In this document: positions 57,764 through 64,000 of the stretch, in pieces | How the letters are laid out: the number at the start of each line of letters is the position of its first letter | Position numbering within the stretch: the first letter of the stretch is position 1 | Assembly (NCBI GenBank): GCA_033961575.1 | Contig: CM066737.1 | Span: 67,042,771-67,106,770, forward strand | Direction of reading: 5' to 3' | From: Aselliscus stoliczkanus | Taxonomy: Eukaryota > Chordata > Mammalia > Chiroptera > Hipposideridae | DNA length: 64,000 nucleotides | Made by a program: the position numbers and the translations under genes | Notes under the pieces: model-generated | Database searches by the model: none | Told to the model about the DNA's origin: nothing | Seen by the model: only the letters and a program-made list of their open reading frames with translations

Positions 57764-60440
57764 CCTCCATTTCCTTCTAAGGTGGAGAAACAGGGACTTG
57801 ATTTACCATTCTGCTTGAAACAAAAATTACAAAAACAAAAAGAAACATAAAAAATTTAAAAAATATTGTATATCAGACAGCAAAGGATAGCAATCTAGCA
57901 ATCTCTAAGTGACAAGAAACAAATGAGGTAAGCTTTGCTTGTGCAGATTACTACACAAGAAACTGAGGCAGAGCCTCACAGGCTCCATTCATTAAAGAAA
58001 TTGAAGCTGCTAAAATTAGCAGGATACTGTACTACAGATAAGAGGCTTGCATAGAAAGAGACATAAAAGGCTATGGAGATCTGCAGGTGGTCACCCACAG
58101 GTATTCAGCAGAGAACTGACCATCACACGAATGTGAGGAATCACCACAAAAGGATGAAAGGAAATAGTTCCCATCATTTCCAGAGAAGTGAAGATAGTGC
58201 CTGTCCAAAGAAGCCATACTGTAAAAATCCATAATCCCTGGAGCATCCGTAGCATTAACAAAAAGTTCTTGCCTCACTAGTGGTTACTGATGATCAAAAA
58301 ATGCTCTTGTGAAACCTAATAGATCTTAGAAGCAAGACACAAAACGATCAGAATGTTTTGAAGTAAATTAATCATCTTAAAACAAAGGTGAAAAATATTT
58401 ATTGGAATACAAAAACATTGAGCATGCAATAAGTTAAAATGCACTATGTTCAGCATTCAATCAAAGATTGCCAAGTGTGCAAAGAAGCAGAGGATTCTGA
58501 TAGAGTATCTGTTAGAGTACTGACCAGTGTATGCAGTTGAGGAAACTGTAGAGGCCAGAGAAAGAACCATCAAAGGATTACAGATAACTGTCCAGTACTC
58601 ACAAAAGATCATGCATAGTTTTTAATTTCCTCAGCCAGACTGGAAAACCTGATAGTGCACAGTATATTAGGTATGGTATTGACAAGTGCTCTGCTTTAGG
58701 ATTGGGAAGCAAATAGCCCAAGACTGAGCACTGTTCCAATCCTGCCTAACATATCTTAAAAGCAGGATCCAAAAGGTTCAGATAGTTTTCAAGGGTGACT
58801 TAGCTGCTTCTCAAAACAAAATACAAAAATATTTAGAAGAACAAAAATATTCAGTACCCAATAAGGTAAAATTCACAGTGGCTGGCATCCAACTAAAAAA
58901 TAGCATACATATAAAAAGGCAGGAAACTCTAACCTAAAATGAGGAAAATATAATCTATTGAAACTGACCTCTACTGGCATAGGTGTAAGAACTAGCAGAC
59001 AATAAAATTAAAAGTTATTCTTTTTGTTTAAAAGTTAATTAGAAACATGGTATATATGAGAAATAAAAAGCTGATATTGATCTTCTAGAGATGAAAATTA
59101 CAATCTGTGTGATGAAAAATATCTTGAGTGGGTTTAAATAAAGATTAGATATTGGAGAAGAAAGGATTAGTGGATACAGAGACATAGCAATAGAAACTAT
59201 CCATACTGAAACACCCACCAAAAAATTAAAAATGAAAACAACATGAGACTTCCAGTTTGTGGTCTAGCATATAAGGAGCTTGCAAGTTGCCACTGTCATA
59301 ACAACAAGTAAAAAGCTGAACAAACTGAAAAACCAGCTATTCTTTTTAGATTTAAGAGAAATGAAGTCACAGGGTAAATCAAAGCCCTCAAAACTGGAGA
59401 GACAGACTTGCAAATACAGGGAATAACAACATAGAGGTGAAACCACAAGCAAAACCCTCCTTGAAAATCAGTTTCAAGGTAGGAAAATCTAAACTATAAT
59501 TGATGGCTTGCTGGAGGCTCAGTGCAAACAAATATGAGAGATAAAATCTCTAGAGGGACCCAAGTAATGGGGGGAGGGTATCCCAATACTTTTTGAGTTT
59601 CACCTCTTGGAGCTCAACCAAGTTCTCACAGTGAAGACTGGAGAAACATCCCTGGGGCTTCTGTCAGGGTCAGGGCAGAAAGAAACATTTTGAAATATGC
59701 CAAAGCATTCTGTTCTTCTTAACAAGTCCTACACTCAAGAGAAACTATTTAACCAGGGCTTAGCTTGCTGGGATTTTTATCAGAGCCTAACCAACCTGAG
59801 AAAAAGGAAATACCCAACACTTGCTGGTTCTAGACTTCTACATGGAACCAGGGAAATACTCAACTCCAGCCCATTTTAGCCATTTTGACCCTACTAAGTG
59901 GGACAGGGAAGCTGAGAAACACTTGTGAAGTTCACAGTCTCACTAAAAGACTGAAACATAATCACAGAACTACAAAACACTTACCCTCCTCCATTACTGA
60001 AGTGGTGGTGGTAACTCACCACCACTTCAGTAATGGCAGATTTCCAGTTATTTTTACCCACTACATCATGCCTAGCTATCGGGAAAAAAATTAAAAGGTA
60101 TAACGAAAGGCAAAAAAACACAGTTTGAAGCAACAGAGCAAGTATCCAAAGCAGGCTGTTACGACAGGGATGTTGAAATTATCAAACTAGTAATGTAAAA
60201 CAACTATGATTAATATACTAACGTCCCTCATGGATAAAGCAGACAGCATGCAAGAACAGATGGGCAATGTAAGCAAAGAGATGGAAAGAACCAAAAAGAA
60301 ATACTAGAGATCAAAAACACTATATCAGAAGTGAAGAATGGTTTTGATGGACTTAATAGCAGACTGGGTACAGCTGAGGAAACACTCTCTGAGCTTATTA
60401 TATTAGCTGCTGTGACAGGATATAGTGAGGTCACAGTGGA
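57764..60440 (+). mobile_element. Old L1 LINE: 5' region and ORF1 start
   Basis: The words gatttaccattctgcttgaa, gagacttccagtttgtggtc and gaagaatggttttgatggac resemble old mammalian L1 5' UTR and ORF1 text, in the plus direction. The 5' region carries two diverged copies of one unit (about 58360-58500 and 58780-58915). The ORF1-like part (60160-60440) reads aagaatggttttgatggactt, then gcagactgggtacagctgag. ORF2 and the 3' end are absent. A perfect hairpin lies at 59991-60036. Confidence 0.65.
59991..60036. repeat. Perfect 20-bp hairpin, 6-base loop
   Basis: ccattactgaagtggtggtg (59991-60010), loop gtaact (60011-60016), then the exact reverse complement caccaccacttcagtaatgg (60017-60036). There are no mismatches. 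It sits inside a strongly decayed old L1, where such perfection is unexpected. Confidence 0.95.
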
Positions 60441-60805
60441 GAGAGCACTCAATTCTACCTGGGAGAGGCGTCGTGGAAAGCATTATAAGAGGAATCGACT
60501 CTTGAACTGTGGGTTGAAAGATGAGTGTTTTAAAGTGGACGTTATAGAGTAGTGTATAAAGAAAACACATGACGCTGAGTGAATCATTAAGTGAACTTTA
60601 AGTTATTCTGATTGCTTAAGGCATTGGGATTGAGTGGCAAGTGGAGAAATGAGCATGGAGACATAGATGCGATACAGACCATGAAAGACTTGTTAGACTA
60701 AGCAATTTGCATTTGTTGATAAAAAGAGGATGGCAACTAGAACAAAGGTTGCATCAACATATAAAGATTTTATACAAACATTAAAGGAAGTTCAGTATTA
60801 AAATG
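60441..60805. other. Possible ancient repeat debris
   Basis: gattgagtggcaagtggaga and catgaaagacttgttagact hint at a dispersed old repeat, not assignable. Confidence 0.3.
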
Positions 60806-60809
60806 CCAT

Positions 60810-60940
60810 GTGATGTAATGAGAAAAGGACTGGGATAGAGTATGATAAATCAATATAAATATCAACTCTTCTATTTCATAAGTGTGACTACAGGCAAGTT
60901 ACTTAACATTTTTTAACCTCAGTTTACATGTTAACAAGTT
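60810..60940 (+). repeat. MIR SINE
   Basis: gtgactacaggcaagttact, then tttttaacctcagtttacat, matches the MIR core on the plus strand. Confidence 0.7.
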
Positions 60941-62800
60941 AAATTACTTAGATATTTTGGGTGCAACAGCAATGCAAGGGTTATTATACTTTTCATTTGG
61001 GCAGGGTCATCAACACTAGAATGGCACCCTGTAGTCTTGATATACAACTGCAAAATGAGACCCCAGAAAGGCAAATGTTATGTTCATTTTTACTAACAAT
61101 ACAGGTGAAACAGTCACAAGTCTGATGAATTTACTAATACTTCAAGTTAGAGAAAAAAGCCCCTACTGCCTCTGCACTTTATTCCTGAAAGAGGACATAG
61201 CTGTGGATCGATGCATTTCCTTGAATGCATTATGTAAATTCAGTATTGTCAGTGAGAAAGGATGGATTACAGTAGTGCTCGCTTATAATATTCACTGGAG
61301 AAAACGAGGCTGAATAAAAAAAAAATGTCAGCCTCTCTTTACTGAAACAAAGTGAAAGGTGAATTGTTTATACATATGGCATGACAGCCCCACTAACATA
61401 CACTTCATTTTGCATAGGGTAAACTGACAGTGACATTTAATACTCCTAACAGTGGAAAGATGTTCTGATCTGTGAAACAGCCTGACAGTTCATGCAGAGA
61501 AGACAAAGGTGCACTGATATCCTTTTGAAAGGCCAGGACAAAATACGTCTCCTGAATCACAAATGACACAAAAAGGACTTAGAATGACTATATTTGCATT
61601 ATTTTCAGGTTATTTTCTAATAACAGATTCTTAACAATTTACACTTTAGTATTTCCTGTACAATCCTTTAACCCTGATTTTCTTTAAAGGAATTGTTGAA
61701 TTGTGTGTGAGTTCAGGGTGTGGCTTTCTCAACTCCCTTTGGAATAGTAGTAGATAAAATATAGTAGTGGATAAAAATAGCAAAACGAACTTTTTGGGAA
61801 GGGTATGTGTTTGACCCTTCAGCATATGCTTCTTCTTTTTTTTTTCCTTTCACATTACAATATTTAGCTCTGTGAAGGAAAAGGAAATAACCTTTGCTTA
61901 AAATGTTGGCTTAATAGAGTTATAAAAATTAAGGGACAAACATGATGTAGCATTGGATTGCCAGTTGCTATGTTCTGCAGAATACGTTTCCCAGCTCTTT
62001 GGGTTGTAAAGATGGATTTTGTAACGAAGTGAACATACTACTGCTTTATTGGCTTCTAGTGAGACCAAGAGAGTCAGAGGTGTGAACTCCTGTTTATTAT
62101 ATTGTAATGCCAATATTATTGTTTACTTATGACCATTTGGATGTTCTTAGTGAAGTAAGCCTTTACAGGTTGTTTTTAAAAATAACCTTGCAAGCAAACT
62201 TGAAATATCTCACTGAACTACATTCTCACCCAATGAGATCTGTATTTATGACCTTTTAATATGTACATTATGCATCCATATATCCACATAACATATATAT
62301 TTTACATAGATTCTTCAGAAATGTATGTTTGTTTCAAATGATTCTGATTTTGAAAGAAGAAAACATTATAAATCAATTATTAGCTTACAGTTAGAGAAAT
62401 CACAACCTATTCAATATAAAATATTGGGGCTCTCAAGTGTGTTTATAAAGACGTTCATAAATTATAAAGCTTTTTCTCAGCTCTAAACTATCACTTGGTA
62501 ATGTGGTAGATAAAGAAATGTACTAGTAAACTTTTTGGAAATGAAAAAAAGAGATTATTATAAGAAACAGAAAGAGAAAAATTAGAAAATTTTGTTCTTA
62601 CTCTCTGTGAAAAATAGTCCTATAATACTTGTCTGAAAAGTTCTATTTATCACTCAGGACCCATACTTTTAGAATATCCACATCTGTTATTTGACAACTG
62701 CTATACAAATTAATAAATAATCTCCTATGAGTCATATATCCACATATTTACACAGTAATGTGATATATAAAATACAATTGTCAGGTGCCTTAACTAATGA
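60941..62800. other. No recognised feature
   Basis: AT-rich unique DNA. Open frames here (for example 61080-61313) have no motif support. Confidence 0.5.
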
Positions 62801-62804
62801 TATT

Positions 62805-62905
62805 CTGTAGGCTCATTTTGCAGATGAATTTCAGCGAGGTAAAGGATCTTATAGAAAGAAGGGCACACAGCCAAGTTCTAGTGTCTGGGATTTAAATATT
62901 TAAGT
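62805..62905 (-). repeat. MIR SINE (partial)
   Basis: ctcattttgcagatgaattt and gggcacacagccaagttcta; the reverse of the MIR core. Confidence 0.6.
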
Positions 62906-63156
62906 GCTCTGCTAGCCCACTATGCCACCCAGGGAAGCAAGTCCTGGGACACTATTAATACTAGTACAGGGCCTCTAGATGGCTGTATACAGATGATTTT
63001 CAGAGAGTATAGCTGTATTCTAAGGAAGTTAAAATGCAGTGGCTTCTATTTTCATGTTAATGAACCAGAAACCTGTGGTGTACCAATGTGTAAAAGTGAA
63101 TTGAAAATTCCCAAACCTGAAGGGTGGAAACAGCCTGACTAACTTCATAGGTGAGT

Positions 63157-63725
63157 AACTGAGAACACTGACACTTAAGTTTGCAAACTCATCCTAGAAA
63201 AAGTGCTACATACCTCATTGCTGAATATCACTATAGTCACCTTCGAAATACTCCCGTTGGGAAGCTATGCACCAATGCCAGCACCTAGTCCACCCTTCAA
63301 AGCAATTTTGGAACTCTTTACCTGGAATGGCCATCAGAGCTGTCATCATATTACCCTTGATGTCCTGAATATCATCAAAAGGTCTTCCTTTCAATATTTC
63401 CTTTATCTTTGGGTAAAGAAATAAGTCATTGGGGGACAGATCAGGTGAGTAGAGAGGGTGTTCCAATACAGTTATTTGTTTACTGGCTAAAAACTCCCTC
63501 ACAGACAGTGTCGTGTGAGTTGGTGCCTTGTCATGATGCAAGAGTCATGAATTTGTTCAGGTCGTCTAACTTTTTCACACAGTCTTTTCAGCACTTCCAA
63601 ATAGTCAACTTGGTTAACTGTTTGCCCAGTTGTTACAAATTCATAATGAATAATCCCTCTGATATAAAAAAAAAGTTAGTAACATTGTTGCAACAAGTTA
63701 GTGATCTTAATTGTCTAACCTCATA
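63157..63725 (-). mobile_element. Mariner transposon, internally deleted (copy 2)
   Basis: About 569 bp, minus direction. The right (5') end reversed reads tatgaggttagacaattaag and is flanked by TA at 63726-63727. The left (3') end, gagaacactgacacttaagt, is its imperfect inverted repeat. As in copy 1 at 11827-12370, the 5' terminal repeat plus ttgttgcaaca joins directly to transposase text beginning near TMLLTFF-DIRGIIHYEFV. It lacks the DNA-binding half and the first catalytic Asp, so it is non-autonomous. Confidence 0.88.
63215..63541 (-). pseudogene. Mariner transposase carboxy half, open for 108 codons
   Basis: This is the carboxy-terminal catalytic half of a mariner transposase, the DDE/D enzyme that cuts and joins the element at TA sites. 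Residues 2-4 read HHD (second catalytic Asp) and residues 30-39 YSPDLSPND; 34 residues lie between the two aspartates, the DD34D spacing that defines mariner. REYFEGD near the end is a standard mariner carboxy motif. The helix-turn-helix DNA-binding region and the first Asp are deleted, so no activity is expected. The initial Met is internal to the original frame. The frame is intact here, unlike copy 1. Confidence 0.85.
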
Positions 63726-63727
63726 TA

Positions 63728-64000
63728 GCTATAACTAGTATGTTCGTAGTGCTTTTGACTTTTGTAATGAGTTTCCTACTTCTGATCTGAGTCTCATGAC
63801 AAACCAGGCAGCGTAGCAAAGTAGGGCTTATCCTCCATCCTCATCTGACATGAGAGCAGTAGAGTCATGTACAATCTGTAGGATTGTCATCAAAGTAAGT
63901 GGCAGAAAAGGACCTATGACTGGAAAACAAATCTCTAGGTCCAAAGCATCAAGCACATTGAAGTTCCCGAAAAGCTGATGTAGTGACCTTGCCATCCCAT
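63728..64000. other. No recognised feature
   Basis: Unique DNA to the window edge, with nothing assigned. Confidence 0.5.

Noticed and set aside
61080..61313. 77-codon frame MFIFTNNTGETV... as a possible small gene
   Set aside because: No domain, no splice or promoter support, and average AT-rich codon make-up.

Overview
This window is nuclear DNA from a placental mammal. It is AT-rich, full of L1 LINEs, MIR/L2 relics, class I and class II endogenous retroviral LTRs, a tRNA-derived SINE and mariner DNA transposons. The SINE head (GGCCGGCCGAGTGGCGCAG), the bat-like L1 3' ends and the recent-looking mariners suggest a laurasiatherian, most likely a bat, possibly a yinpterochiropteran. That assignment rests on repeat style only. 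I see no host protein-coding gene, no spliced exon I can defend and no structural RNA gene, so this is probably a gene desert or the inside of a very long intron. Nearly every open reading frame is short and falls in repeats or by chance in AT-rich DNA.

Layout. 1-5.2 kb: a decayed class I (gammaretrovirus-like) provirus with a tRNA-Pro-like primer-binding site, broken up by three L1 pieces and three SINEs. 5.5-6.0 kb: nested SINEs. 6-19.4 kb: mostly featureless AT-rich DNA with scattered SINEs, L1 3' ends, one twin-primed L1 and an internally deleted mariner (11.83-12.37 kb). 19.4-22.7 kb: mostly unique DNA. 22.7-25.9 kb: an L1/HAL1-like element with 5' region, ORF1 and only the last part of ORF2. 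26-31 kb: MIR/L2 relics, one SINE, otherwise unique. 31.1-33.1 kb: a minus-strand L1 with an intact ORF2 carboxy end, then a Tigger-like DNA transposon. 34.7-35.7 kb: a SINE and a retrocopy of an unidentified transcript with a 13-bp target-site duplication. 38.9-42.1 kb: a second, two-LTR copy of the class I family. 42.2-44.1 kb: an LTR pair of another family around a non-coding interior with a CGATAT-rich repeat. 45.9-47.1 kb: an old L1 split by a solo LTR. 53.0-54.1 kb: a class II (ERVK-type) solo LTR with a perfect 6-bp duplication. 57.8-60.4 kb: an old L1 5' half containing a perfect 20-bp hairpin. 63.16-63.73 kb: a second mariner with the same internal deletion, in the opposite direction.

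Nothing here works together as a pathway; the window is a stratified record of transposition. The signals most worth a second look are the paired mariners sharing a deletion junction, the two-form T+ SINE family with a mosaic head, the unidentified retrocopy, the perfect hairpin at 60.0 kb and the twin-primed L1 fused to a SINE. I found no convincing undescribed cellular system.
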